A DNA stretch of 64,000 bases. Source: Spongilla lacustris (Eukaryota; Porifera; Demospongiae; Spongillida; Spongillidae). The notes beneath the pieces are model-generated. The model searched no databases. It saw only the letters and a list, made by a program, of their open reading frames with translations, and was not told where the DNA came from. A program made the translations under genes and the position numbers. How positions within the stretch are numbered: position 1 is the first letter of the stretch; each line of letters opens with the position of its first letter. This document shows positions 9,389 through 22,519 of the stretch, in pieces. Where the stretch lies: NCBI GenBank assembly GCA_949361645.1, contig OX442416.1:7260362-7324361 (forward strand). The letters are read 5' to 3'.

Positions 9389-12300
9389 TTAAAAATAGTC
9401 AGGTCGGTGTCTCACACGTTCAGGGTACCTGCGAGGCACCTCAACCAGGTCTTCAGCAACTTGGTCCTCTGCTGAGATCAGAACAGGTGGATCTTCAGGC
9501 TGGTGCTCCTCGGTTGGCATGACATCAAGGATATCATGGTCAACTTGGGGTGCTTGCCAATGTAGATGACCGCCCTGGTTTTCTGGAAGAGCATCTTCCA
9601 CATGGAGCTGCATGGCTGGCTGGTGACGATGTCTAATCCTGTTAACATGCACAACCCTTCTCCATGTACCGTCTGAAATTGCAACATTCACCGGTGACTT
9701 GCACGCTGTTACTACCCAGTTTCCCTCCCAGCGAGGGTCCAGCTTCTCAGCAGTTGGTATTGATAACCAGACTGGGTCATCCACTTTAAAGGATCGCTCG
9801 TGTGAGTGCTTGTTGTATTGCCTCTGCCCCTCTGCTGCTTCAGCCATGTGAGCCTCCACAAGGTCAGTCAACTCAGCCAACTTGGCATGCAGAGTCTCAC
9901 CATACTCCCCAGGGGCATACGCTGTTGGTGGTAACGTTAGTGTGTCTCTTTCAGGCTGTCTACCATACATCAGTTCAAAAGGGGACACTCCAGTTGAGGA
10001 GTGTACTGATGTCCTGTAGGCGTAGAGAGCCAGAGGGAGATGCTTCTCCCACTCCTCCTGCCTGGTGACATATGTGCGGAGTAACTGGAGCAGGGTGCGG
10101 TTGAACCTTTCCACCATGCCGTCACCTTGAGGGTGATAGGCAGTAGTCCTAGTCTTCTTAACACCAAATGCCTTTAAAACCTGCTGAAAGATAGCACTCT
10201 CAAAATTTCGGCCTTGATCCGAGTGCACAATTTCAGGTACTCCATATGTGGTGAACAGGTCCACCAGTTCTGTGGTTATCCTGGAGGCAGTTTGGTCAGG
10301 TAGTGGTCTTGCATCTGCCCATTTGGTAAAATAGTCCTGGACTACAAGAAGATATCTGTTGTTGTTAGATGACACTGGCACCTCCAAGATATCCATTGCT
10401 ATCATTTGCCATGGTCTTCCAATTGGCACATTTGTCATCTGTACTCTCATAGGCATGGTTGGCTTTGTCTGTTGGCACACAGTGCATTCCTTGCAATGGC
10501 GCTCCACATCTTGTGCCATATTGACCCAGTATGCCATACGCCTCAGTCGGTAGAGGGTCTTCTGTGCACCTTGATGGCCTGCTTGAGGTGAGTCATGGCA
10601 CTGCTGCAATGCCTCTTTCTGAAGAGTTACAGGAAGAACTGGCACTGTTACAGCATCTGAAGTTGGTCCAGGTGTATAGTGCCTCCACACAATGCCATCC
10701 TTTAGAAGAAGCTGTGCCCACAACTGGGAGTATCTTCTCAAAGGGGGCTTCCGCCAATCGATGGTTGCAGGGCGACTTGACAATTTCAATGCCTGAGCGA
10801 CCAGCTTGATGACTTGGTCCTGTTTCTGAGCTGCTAAAATGCAGCTCAATGGTGTTTGCATGTCTGCTCTGGTCACTGCTGCTGGAAGTGTTGCCATGCT
10901 TGGGTCTCTCCGTCTGGATAATGCGTCAGCATTGGTGTTCTGACTGCCTCTCCGATACACAACAGAGAAGCTGTACTCCTGCAGAGCCAGGGCCCACCGT
11001 CCTAGCATTCCCTTTAACTTTTGGTTTGCCAACCACTTTAGTGGCTCGTGGTCAGTCCAAAGTTCAAATGGTCGCCCCAGCAGGTAGTGCCTGAACTGCT
11101 TCATGCCATACACTGCTGCCAAGCACTCCCGTTGTATGACACTGTAGTTACATTCGGCCTTGTTCAGCACACGACTTGCATAGGCAATCACATGTCCATC
11201 CTGCTGCAGTATTGCACCCAGTCCCCCGGCACTAGCATCAGTTTGAAGGATAAAGGGGCTGGCATGCAAGTCAAAGTGTGGGAACGCTAGTATTGGTGCT
11301 TCTGTCAGTGACCTCTTCAAGCACTGGAAGGACTCATTGCATTCTTTAGTCCAGCAGAACTGGACATCCTTTTGTGTTAGGTGGTGCAGAGGTGCTGCAA
11401 TGTCAGCGAATCTTGACACAAATCGCCTGTAGTATGAGGCCAGCCCCAGGAATTGCTGCACTTCTTTTGCAGTGTTTGGTGTAGGCCACTCTTCCACTGT
11501 TTTGACCTTGGCATTGTCAGGCATCACTCCTGCTCCACTGAAGACATGTCCAAGGAATGCAACCTCAGGGAGTCCTATTTGGCACTTGTTGCCACGTAGT
11601 GTCAATCCTGCCTTCTGCAGTCGATGAAGGACTTGTTCCAAATGGCTACTATGAATTTCTTCACTACTGGAATGAATGAGAACATCATCCATATAAGTTG
11701 TCACAAATGGCAGTCCTCTCATAATGGTGTCCATTAAGCGCTGAAAGGAGCTGGGTGCACCACAGAGTCCAAAAGGCATTCGAGTGAATTCATATGCTCC
11801 CATTCCAGGACCAGGTGAAAAGGCTGTCTTTTCTCTGTCTTGTACTTCCATGGGTAGCTGCCAGTATCCACTCTGGAGGTCCAGTTTGCTAAATATGGCT
11901 GCTCCAGCTAGTCTGTTCTGGACTTCATCCACTAGTGGCAGGAGGTAGGCAACTTTCACAGTTCGCTTATTCAGCTCGCGGTAGTCGACACACAGCCTCA
12001 CCTCTCCTGACTTCTTTGGCACATACAGTGCAGGTACTAGCCAAGGACTGCAGCTTTCCACTATGATTCCATTCTGCAACAACTGCCTGATTTGTAGCTC
12101 CACTTCATCTCGAAAGTGGGCAGGGATCCTGCGAGGTGGAACACGAATTGGAGGTCCTGTGGTGGTGATGTGGTGGGAGGTCACTGTTGTTGTTCCAGGT
12201 TTGGTGATGAACAGATTCTTAAATTTCCGCATGGTGGCCACGAAGCATGCCTTCACCACTTTGGGAAACTCATAGTCCACCTTTTCCCCATAGTGTGGAA

Positions 12301-12840
12301 CTGCACAGTCTTCAATCATCACCTCACTGTTCGTCTCTGCCATGTCAATTCCAGCAACTGGACACCACTTTCTCTTTAATGCCACCCCCGATTCCCACAG
12401 TGCACTGAATTTCTGGGAATCCTGGTCAAGTGAAGGTACTGCAGGTACACGGGCCTGTGCTTTGTCCTGCGTCTGTGTCACTGTAACTGGCATAGTAGAA
12501 AAGTCCAAAACTATTCTGTGTTTTTGGAGAAAATCTGTCCCCAATACAGCAGGAGTAATTAAACTTGTAACCACCAAGAAGTTGTGCCGCCTCTCAAGAT
12601 CCCCAAGCTTTACTGTAATGCTAACTTGATCAACAATGGGTAGATCCTCCCCTGCTGCAGTCACCAGATGTAAATCAAGTTTAAGAATCTGTACGTTCAA
12701 TTCCCGTTGCCTGTTTTAAAGCATCTTGCCTCAGAAGCGATACTGCGGAGCCCGAATCCAATAAGACTTCCTGCTTAGAACCACCAATCTGACCACAAAT
12801 TGTAATCATCTTACTTCTTACTGCAGCAACTGTAATTTAA
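9389..12840 (-). pseudogene. Gypsy pol polyprotein (protease, RT, RNase H, integrase), frame broken in protease
   Basis: The main open frame (12700-9389) encodes about 1100 residues in the order protease C-terminal part, reverse transcriptase (catalytic YMDDVL), RNase H (TDHEPLKWL region), integrase HHCC zinc finger (H-D-S-P-Q-A-G-H ... CKECTVC) and integrase core (D in AMDILEVP, D in HSDQGRNF, E in MVERFNRT). The protease catalytic motif LLDSGS lies just upstream (about 12770-12750) in a different frame that ends in a stop near 12675, so protease is split by a frameshift. The gag frame upstream ends in its own stop. The degenerate frames and missing 5' end indicate an inactive copy. Confidence 0.85.
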
Positions 12841-12869
12841 TCTAGGCTTACGTTCTGATGGGATGCCCG

Positions 12870-12972
12870 CTGCCTTAGGCAGACATCCCGTTGCCTTTTC
12901 CCTGGCATCGACAGTCTCTGGCGATGTGCCCTACGCGACCACACTTGAAACAAGACCGCGACTCCCTGCGTT
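12870..12972 (-). pseudogene. Gypsy gag C-terminal fragment with CCHC zinc knuckle
   Basis: In minus orientation the frame reads SCFKCGRVGHIARDC, a classic retroelement nucleic-acid-binding knuckle (C-x2-C-x4-H-x4-C), then runs about a dozen residues to a stop. It is truncated at 12972. It precedes pol in a different frame, as usual for Gypsy elements. Confidence 0.8.
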
Positions 12973-14040
12973 ACATATGTATAATATTCGTCAGACTATA
13001 CATGTGTTAAGGTTTTGATAATAGATGAAAATAATTTAATGATCGAAGCATTACTAAGAGCAACTATATGTATAAATTCAGTATAATATTCGTCAGGCTA
13101 ATATAAGTTGCGCACTTATAAATGTCACTGTATTCAATAGAAAATCAACCCGCGAGACATTTTTGTTTTACACATGCCATTCATTTGCGTACATTACCGA
13201 TCGATCGTCTTTATTTTGATCTTTAATAGGTACTTGGATAAATCACGTAACTACCGTAAAAAATTGTATCCCAAAAATTGTGCCGTAATTTTTGACTGAC
13301 AGAGAGGATTGATTTGAGGCGATCGTTTGTTTGCGCTGGTTTCGAGTTTTTTTGTGCTTGCTATATTCTATAAAGGTAACCCATGGCTTCTTTTAGCATT
13401 TGCTATTCGTTGTATACGGTGAAATGATTCGCAGTAGTAAGTTGTGGGCGTGTCTAAAAAGGGTATGGCTTGATGCTTATAGAATTTTGTAACGCATTGA
13501 ATGGGTTGCATGAAATACATATGTAGGCATTAAGGACACCTAGATTCATTACTCATTTAAATATGAGGGCAATCAGACGATGCGCAGGGTGTTGTCTCGA
13601 AGCCTCCACGAACGGCTTCATATGGTTTAAAGTACGCGATTGTCGTGAAAGCTAATAGCTTTTATGACAGTGGGATGTCATACTTATTTGTCCTAATGTT
13701 ACTAAGATATGTTTCTGACCTTATTTTACGTAGGTAGAGAGTATTAACGAGGTTTTCTATATAAAACGCACCTTTTCGTTGCCGTGGGTTCTTTAGCTAG
13801 ATAATTTTCAGACTCTGCTGCTTATGTAGTAACAGCGCCTTGAATATCACGAGATTCTGAATTAGCGCAGTGCTCTTATCAATCAAACCAATTTAATCAA
13901 AATTTGTCATGCAACATGCAATGTTAGTTTATTATTCATGTTTTAATACTATGTTTATTAAACTCTATATTTTTATTCAACAGTTCTGTGTGTAGTTGCA
14001 TGGATAATGAAGACTGTTGGTGATTTGAAGCCGGAGTTTT
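12973..14040. other. AT-rich sequence without recognised genes
   Basis: No coding signal is seen. The short motif GTATAATATTCGTCAG occurs twice (about 12979 and 13082), suggesting small repeats. Confidence 0.4.
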
Positions 14041-15817
14041 GTGGACCATTTTAAAAATGACATCAATGAACGTAATGAACTGCAAGCACCCATGATACAA
14101 AAGGGGCTAGTGTTTTACATCCACACCACCAATATAGCATTTCAACGTTTAGATAATACTTAAAGTATCATTGCATCAATTCTTGAGCACTCTGCTGGAA
14201 GCAATGTCACCACTACACCTGATGTGTTGCGTTGGGCAATACGTCATATTATTAATATAATGTCAAATTTTTAAAAAAATCTTACAAGGTGTTGGGCTGA
14301 AGTAGAGGTGTTTCTCAATGAGCAGTTTATAGTATCTATTGACACAGCTGAGCATGTAACTGCTGCTTTACCAGCTTTGAATACAGAGATAAATGTAATG
14401 TACAATCCACCTTTACCTATTCCACTTAATGTAAGAACTGATTGTAAGAATTGTGCTAAAAGGAAGGATGAGTTGCAGAGAATGGCTAAAGTGAATCGCA
14501 TGCTTAACTCTTTGACCGCCAAGTGCATATATATATACTAAAAATTAATTCGCGTTTACCGCCAAGTGCATATATATATGCACACATATAGAAAACCAGT
14601 CTGTGTCGCACGGTTACACGCTCCGTGTACCAATAAGCCTTAGTGGCATAGAGCTATGACCGGAGCGTTGGTTTTTAATGGAAAGGAAAGCGGGAACGAA
14701 CAGCTGCAGGTGTACACGTAATGGCGTCTCTATCGTCACCAGCAGCTTCGAATTAGCACCCGCCTTTGCTACTAAAACATAGGCGAGCGAAGCTTTTTAA
14801 AACGTCTGGACGTTAGATGTAACAACAAGGGATAGAACTATGGTGTTTTTATCGACTGTTTCGTAGTATGCGCAATATACGGCTTCGAATTCCTGCCCGC
14901 TTCGCTCGACCTAAATTGGGTCTTGTTAGCTGCCGATTGTTTTCAAGCTAGTACACCATATATCATAACAAACATCATAAAACACTCTTCTATCATAGAT
15001 AGTATCTTTTTAAGGAGGCTAACCGCGTGATTCTTCGAGAACAGCGACTACTAAGCAACGGCCGTACGGGTAGCCATAATTAAAAACATTACTGGCAAAT
15101 AATCAATTAACTACGTTATCCGTCTTGACTGTCAAAGAGTTAAGCAACAACTGAAAAGGAATAACCACAGGAGTAGGCATATACACAATTTAAAGCAAGC
15201 TTTACAACGGAAGGCTAAAATTTACGAAGGGCTAGAAATTGTACTATAGGCCATATAGATGGAAAAGTTAAATGCATGTAGAAACAATGACACATTGACA
15301 TGGTTAGTAGCTAAACCTTCAGATGAACAGGAAAAAATAATACTGTTTAGCATAGCAGAAGCAAAAACAATGCCTGCACAGCTTAAAAAACGTGAAGAGA
15401 ATATCGCCAAAATCCAAGGTCAACTTGTTATAGAAAAAAGACAAAAAAAAAGATTCAAGTTACAGAAGGAGGCTGAAAAAAAAGCTGAATTTAGCACTTA
15501 CTAACAATGCTGAGTTGTCTGAAGTTCTCCCAGAACTTAGCATTGAACAAACAGAAACTGTTAAAAATGTTATATCTAATATGTCTATACTTAATGGCCT
15601 TTACATTGAACATTTATGGTTTACTGAGCAAAAACAAAATATTCTGTATCATGGACACATTATTTCAGTGAAAAGTACTGGCAAAGTTCCAAAAGCCACC
15701 ATCTGTTACTGGACACAGGAAGACATCGAGGAAGAAGGGGAAGATGAAAAAATATGCATATTACAGCTGCTTACTGACTATATTACTGGAGATATGGTTG
15801 ATTTTCCTGACATGTGA
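14041..15817 (+). pseudogene. Broken gene ending in a Tudor-like segment (probable transposon-derived)
   Basis: Several plus-strand stretches read as protein but are split by stops, frameshifts and an insertion. The first, about 14041-14535, contains INVMYNPPLPIPL and NVRTDCKNCAKRKDELQ. Unrelated sequence follows (about 14536-15125), then KQQLKRNN onward, a lysine-rich coiled coil at about 15259-15490, and after a frameshift near 15490 a C-terminal part (15515-15817) with LNGLYIEHLW, VPKATICYW and LLTDYITGDMVDF. That last pattern resembles the small beta-barrel (Tudor-like) tail of uncharacterised, probably transposon-encoded proteins of marine invertebrates. Identity is inferred from memory of that pattern only. 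Confidence 0.45.
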
Positions 15818-17093
15818 AATGCCTTTTTCATTGAATGGTAAAATTTTGTTTCCGAGAACATGATATATATACATTTGGCTCTATATTTCTGTATCGCTAC
15901 CATGAGCAGGCTGCATATTTGGCATGATTTTATGCATAATATCTGCTGTAGTACCTTCTAAAAACTATTTTTATATGCAGGTATGTGTGGCAGTTACTCC
16001 TTATATATTTGGCTGCAGTAGCATGTTTAGTAAGTTCAGTGTAGCGAATATAAGTTAAACTGGCACAGTTTTTTTTAGCGCGGTCATTCAATTCCATACA
16101 TTCAAAAGTATACCGCTTTATGAAGCCGTATTGACCGAATGAAAATAGATGATATGATAAGTTATATACCGTTGGAATGCTCATTTTTTACTCTTTTTAG
16201 AACCATGCGAATTGTTGCAAAAATATCAATTTGAAAAAAATATCCAAGTACCTATCTTTAAAATTACGTGGTACTCGCAGGTAGATACGTCATCACATCA
16301 AGCAAGCTAGTAAGGTATCGTTGGAATGCAGAAAGTTTGCCGGCTCTTTATATAGTAGTATACAATTTGTGGCTAAAAAAGTAAGTTCGGCGCATGCATT
16401 GTATGAGCCGCGCGGGCCGTTCAGAAAGTCTTCATCAGTTGGCATTATACATGTACATTAATGTTTTTGCTCATAATTATAAGTCGATCTGCATGTGTAG
16501 TAGATTTCTCCATCAAGACTGATGACCTGCAGCAAAGGTCAGATAGATAATGTGATACTGAAAAGCGTACAGTCATATACATGTACACACTTACGTGCAT
16601 GTACACCTATACGTGTCAGAGGATTGGGTGACCATCCGGTGACGCCCTGGTCAGTGACCCCGAGTCACCGGATCCTAGCCCTTGGGATACGGTGACCCCC
16701 TCTAGATCTCCACATCTGCCTACATATACTGACATATATATATATGCATTACGCGGTTTAGTCGTTGCGTAACTCGAACCGGCTCAGTATTTTTATGTCC
16801 TTTTGCGTATCCTTTGAGGATAATGTGTTAATTAATGACTCTTTGATATACGTTGTGTCACTGTGTAATCCGAAGACATTGAATAACGTTGCTCCTCTCT
16901 CTTCTCACGCGTAACGGTCGAGGGACTGTTAATCACGTCATTTGCCATGCAGGCCAAAAAAAAAAAAAACTGATTGCGCATCGCTCGCGCTCTGACTACG
17001 TAATTTACTCGGGACCTCGTTCTTTAATTAAAAGCATACCGGGAACCACTCCTCACATTAAGATATCGATTTGTGCAACGTGCGAGCAGCATC
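15818..17093. other. Intergenic with a small GGTGACC palindromic array
   Basis: Mostly AT-rich with no gene recognised. At about 16620-16700 units such as GGTGACCATCCGGTGAC and GAGTCACCGGATCC form inverted repeats, reminiscent of the nested-palindrome arrays elsewhere in the window. The end of this stretch is the likely 5' region of the rhodanese gene. Confidence 0.45.
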
Positions 17094-17743
17094 ATGGTTT
17101 CAGCGGTTGTTACTTGTGAGTGGCTTAAAGAGCAGTTGGATGCTGGAGCTAAGGGAGTAAAAGTTGTCGACGGTGAATCGCGTGATGGACGTGTAATATA
17201 TAGGCCAAGTCATATGACCCATATTTTAACACACAGGTTCATGGCACCCATCAGAGGCCAAGCGAAATGCTCAGGCAGAGTATAAAGAGCACCACATAGA
17301 AGGGGCTGTTTTCTTCGACCTTGAAGCTATTAGAGACCAGTAAAATCCATTGCCAAATATGTTCCCTAGTGTCGACCAATTAGAACAGCAATTCAGCCAG
17401 GTTTGTATTTACATATGTCTCATACGCGTATTGTGCGGGTGAACTGACTATTGCATATGCTCTCCTGAGCCAGAGGGTGTTTTTAAGTGCCTGTCCCGGG
17501 GGGAAAGGATCTGTTGTATGGGTATGGTGCGTGTTTAATATTGGGAGAGAGCAGAAGCTAGTACTGGGAAATGTTTGTACTATGGGAAAGTTAAACTGCC
17601 TTACGCTTCTTGCGGTTTTTATATTTCTGGGAAAGGATGTATATCTGTTGTGGTTTCATGAATGGAGTTGTAATCAGGTGCGGGCTGATTTTTTTTGTTA
17701 TTGCACTCTCATCTTTCCCTTGCATGCATCTGCTTGTATGCCA

Positions 17744-17922
17744 CAGGAAAAAAATATCTGTATTCCCAGCCTGGGTTTTGTTCGACGATCCCAGGTTGAT
17801 AACCACTAAATCAACCATTGAAGTCCGCCAAGTCAACTATAAATAGCCTTTCAAATGCAACCTGGGATCAACCTGGGATCGTCGAACAAAGCCCAGGGCT
17901 GGGAATACGATATTTTTTCCTG
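17744..17922. repeat. Foldback repeat in rhodanese intron 2
   Basis: The left arm (17744-17800) and right arm (17868-17922) are reverse complements around a roughly 67-bp spacer. Both contain TTCGACGATCCCAGGTTGAT or its complement and a run of A/T beside CAGGAAAAAA. A MITE-like insertion is likely. Confidence 0.75.
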
Positions 17923-18479
17923 TATGCTGGAATAACCGTTGGAATAACTTGTTTGCACTTCGTGTTTGTGTGAAATTTGGAACAGCTTGGAATCTCCAAC
18001 AGTGATCACGTGATTGTTTATGACAACAATTCTGATGCTGGCATGCTATCAGCTCCACGAGTCTGGCTCATGTTTCAGGTGAGTGCAGTATATGGTTGAT
18101 TGAGCAATGCTTCCATGTGAGTTAATTTAGAGTTGTAACACTGTGTAAAAAGGGTTGTTATACAGTACTGTATAACGCGTGTATTCATGTGTTATGCACA
18201 CGTTATACACGTGTTATCCGCATGTGTATAACTTTGCGTATGGATACTCTATACACAGTTGCGTAGCATAACACTGTGTATAACTTCTGTATAACATTTT
18301 GTATAACAATGTATAACAATATGTATAACAATAGAAAACACAGCGTATAACATACTAATGAATTTTTAATTAGTCGCTCGTTTCCAGGCCTCTTCTATAA
18401 ATATTATGATATAAGCAAGTACATAAGTACATGGAACAACAACAAAAAAAAACAACAGAGAACGAGTTCATTCGGCGAC

Positions 18480-19500
18480 GGTGAAGCATCCATGCAGGTG
18501 GAAAGGCCATCAGGAAAGTTCCAAGCGCGGTGGGCTCCTTCCATGGCGCCTGAGTCCAGAAACGCGTTTAGTTCCTATGATCTCCTCTTATCATCGTCCC
18601 ATTGTCCAGTTCTTCCTCTTCCGACACGTTAAGTACATCCCTTTCTTGCATGATCTGTTACTTGTTCGGATCGCCGTTCCCATAGCTATAGTGTATATAA
18701 TCAATACTAGACAACATTTTTTAATTCAAGCGCTTACCTAGTTGTGTTCGGATTGGATGCCCTTCTTTTGAATCGGCTTCAGAATGCGTTTCAGAGTTAG
18801 GTTGTAGTTCGCTATGCCAACTACATTAGCAAAAATGAAAGGACTCACACCTCTAACAGACAACAAGTATACCTTCAACCCCTTCTTCGCTGATATCCGA
18901 GACATCACTTTAGCATTATGGACGCTTGAGGTTCTGAGAACAAAGAATTCTCGTTACCAATACAAAGCCACACTGCTTACGCTTCTTGAGACTTCAGCTG
19001 ATTCTCTAGTAGGAAGGGGAAAAAAGAAGCTGATATAAAGTTACTGTACCTGCACAGAAAATGATGTCCAACTCTCTCGAGTTGGTGTTACAGAGACAGT
19101 TTTGGTCGCAACCTCGCTTACTAATAGTTGTAAACATCCGCTGCTGAAAATGATTCTCCTGCTGGAGTAGTGCAAACAGCATCGCCATGCTGCCTAGGAC
19201 CCAAGGTTCGGCGCGGTCTTCTTCGTCATCATGGTACTAGTACATAGACTGATAGGTTCTACTGTGACATGAATTGATCATTGCTCAGGAACCTGCATGT
19301 TCGAGGATAAACTTTGGAATTAGCCACTAGTCCCTCAATTTACTTGATAACCCACCTAAGATACTTCTTCTGGCTGATAAGGAACGTACGGTTAGTTCCA
19401 GTATTAGATTTCCCGACGATAGCGCCATAAATGCAATCATGTGGCTTTGAAGAGTCTACGCATGCGCGTTACATTCCATTTCAAATGGAAGCCTCGTACG
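18480..19500. other. Element interior with unassigned short open frames
   Basis: Plus-strand frames at 18481-18741 and 18814-19038 and a minus-strand frame at 19188-19006 have protein-like composition but no recognised motif. They may be remnants of the element's own genes. Confidence 0.25.
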
Positions 19501-19559
19501 CGCTGTATTTGTTCTGTTCAAAGAGGAGTTTCAAAAGCAAAAGCAATATATTTGATGCA

Positions 19560-20160
19560 CACAGGAATATCGGGTCTGGCCACGAAAATAATTCTATTTG
19601 ATGCATACCAGCGACCATGACTCTATTAAATGCACACCAGGGACTGCCACTTTATTTATCCAATTCAATACAAACCTGGGTCTGGCCACTATCTTGATTC
19701 TATTTGAAGCACACTAGGTGTGGTTGCTAACATGATTCTATCTAATGCCCACCAGGGACTGCCACTAGCATGATTTGATTTGTAGTTTTAGCTATAGTCA
19801 TGCTAGCGGCAATCCAGTCATTGTAGAGGTGTGCATCAGATAGAATCATATTAGCGGCCAGACCCGGTGTGCAACAAATAAAGTCATGCTATTGGAATTG
19901 GCCAGTCCCTGGTGTGCAGCTGCTAGGTTTGTGGTATCGACCAGCTGACCCTGGTGAGCACCAAATAGAAACATGTTAGCGACCTGACCTGGCCGATGTG
20001 CATCAAATTGAATCTTATTCACTTCAATGTAATAGAGTCTTGGTAGTGACCAGGATAGCCTGATTTAATTGATGCAGATCTAGATTCAATCTGATGAGCC
20101 GCTATCCTGATTCCATTTGATGCACATCACTCTAAAAGATGCACACCAGGGATTGGTGAT
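19560..20160. repeat. Diverged minisatellite that switches orientation in the middle
   Basis: Roughly 40-70-bp units contain GATTCTATTTGATGCACACC and CAGGGACTGCCACT in plus orientation up to about 19790. From there to about 20160 most units appear as the complement (GGTGTGCAACAAATA, CCAGTCCCTGGTGTGC). The whole forms a degenerate large palindrome inside the transposon. Confidence 0.6.
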
Positions 20161-20459
20161 AGCATGATGTATAGAAGAAGTGTACTGTGTCATTGCTATA
20201 AGTACTCACAAACTTGCTTTTTTACAAAGTTCATATGTGACCACACCCCTTTATGTAAGACATCTATTAACATGACATGTACATGGATGGAAAAGAGTGT
20301 ACAACCAGTGCAGATTGAATAATACACAACATGTACATGTACAGATGTAACAATACACCAAATATAAGTTCTCCCAGTTTCCATCAATGTAAAGCTTGAT
20401 TCTATCGGGATAAAAGTATATTAAGACATCACATCATGATCATGCAAACATACCATATA

Positions 20460-20720
20460 TACAATTTTGCTGAAGACTAGTGAGAAGGATAGATTCTTTG
20501 GGCACACAGCCACTTGATGGCAGTAATACTTCAGTGCCACCTCCATGGAAGCTGCCAGGCCTCTAGCTAAACCCTCTGCCATATTTTCTTTCTGAATGCT
20601 CCAAAATTACAATGTACATTGGCCCCTTTCAAACCAATAACCACATTCTGAGCATCTTCAAGCTCCATTCTTCTGCCTGGTCCTACTCGCACAGAAATAA
20701 GCACAAACCGACAAAGGTAA
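20460..20720 (-). other. Possible exon fragment(s), unidentified
   Basis: In minus orientation a stretch around 20690-20570 reads RMELEDAQNVVIGLKGANVH, and 20560-20460 reads protein-like in another frame (FHGGGTEVLLPSSG). Other protein-like minus pieces in the same element are at about 22920-22850 (VSDQGVHILDHWFYIKYAG) and 23340-23275 (SQKAASYVDVEWDGATTA, followed by a gtaagc donor). They may be exons of one gene carried by the element, but I cannot assign a family or join them reliably. Confidence 0.25.
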
Positions 20721-21036
20721 ATATATGCGGATGCACATGCACATACTGTACAGTGTGTACAAAATGCTGTAGCTGCATGCACACATGCATAGAAGCACGA
20801 CACTAAAATGTATGCACGTGCATACCACATAAAAATGCACCTGTAATACATGTGCACACACATGCACAAAAAGCACAAACACATATGTACAGCGACATAA
20901 TGTACCACTAACCAGAAGTACTATGGTTGGCCAGCTTGATCACACTGACACGACATACAATTGTACCTGCTTCCACTGCCCGCAAGGATTCATACTACTA
21001 TTCCACACCAATGGACACACAAACGAACCTGGTTAC

Positions 21037-21174
<138 letters not shown>

Positions 21175-22519
21175 GCCATACAGGTGTTTGTGTCTTTTTA
21201 AAAGGACCTAATGTATGTGTGTATACATGTATACATGTATGTCATGCATTTGGGGAGGATGGCCCATCATTGTCAAGACCCTAGCTCGTAGACGAACGTT
21301 CAGAAGCTGACAACATTAGCATAGTACATGTTGCTTTGATTATTTGACATCATGGATGTGTTTAACTAGAGGCAATGCTCACACACACTCACATACAAAC
21401 ATAGTGCATAACAGAAATAAATAAGAACTTTGCACAATCATAATTTTCTTGCCAATATCCTCTCAATACAACCACTACAAGTGCTATACAGCTAGGCACC
21501 AAAACATATTACCCAGGCAGTAAAGAGGCTGGGGTCTAACTGTCAGTAAAAAACAATTATAAATATTCCAGAGTCACACCAAAGCAATGACACAGTGCAA
21601 ACATCGGCAAGGATGCCCCAGTTATCAAGACAGTGGCTGGGGTAGCCTCATATGGGGTGTGGCAAAGCAGCCATACCCTCCAACTGTGCACAGCAACATA
21701 ATTATATGTTGTTCTGTGAGTGCATTACCCCTTTGCAACCCTAATGTATGTTAATGAAAGTGTGTGTATGTGTGTGTGTACACATGTATGTGTCTTAGTG
21801 TGTGTATGTGTGTTTAAGTGTGTGTTAGGGTTAGGGTACTGTTTAGGGAGCTAAACAGAGTTTAATGGGGCTCTGGTAACTCTCTATCAGCATTTGTGGG
21901 CAGAGGCTTGCGGTTACATAGGCTCATGGTCTTAGGTGGATGGGAGCCTCATCCTCCCTATTATTACCCTTTGTGCACCATGGCCGGCTTATGAGACTAT
22001 ATGCACACATGGGCAGCCTCCCAGCAGTCCACTGGTGCTTCAGGAGAGCTTGTCTGTTTGCATCACCCACCCTCCACCCCTGCGTCACCTTCGTACCATT
22101 TCTGTGTATTTCTTACTTACTGCCATCATGCCCATTCATATTAAATACAGCCAGGGCGGGTTCCTTCCGGGCTTGACCTTCTAACTCAGGGACCCAAGCC
22201 AGGGCCAGCGTCCTGGCTTGGTACGCAGGTCACCCAGATGGTGGCCATGAGTGCCACCAACTGGTGCTTGTCTCCCCAAGTCTCCCCCCACATGACGCAT
22301 GGCTTGGCCACAGGGACTCCCAACTGGTGATCTGCGTCACTCACGGGAGCTCCCCACGGCCAACAGGTCAGGGTTGGCAGGGTCACAGCTCAGGGGGGTT
22401 CTCGCTCTGGCCCCCTATTCTCGCCAATCAGTCAACTGAGTTGTGTTGGACAGAAGCAATTGTGGCTGAGGAGCTAGGGGCTGGGTGCATACACCTACTT
22501 AGCCTGGGGAATTTAGTAG

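Larger units (their letters stand above)
9139..12972 (-). mobile_element. Ty3/Gypsy LTR retrotransposon, 5'-truncated
   Basis: In minus orientation the element runs from the end of gag (zinc knuckle, about 12972-12870) through pol to a single 3' LTR (9357-9139). Homology stops abruptly at about 12972, where AT-rich unrelated sequence begins, so the 5' LTR and most of gag are missing. This is a degraded copy, not a mobile one. Confidence 0.85.

Noticed and set aside
9802..12629. Plus-strand open frames antisense to the Gypsy pol
   Set aside because: Shadows of the pol frame; no independent motif.
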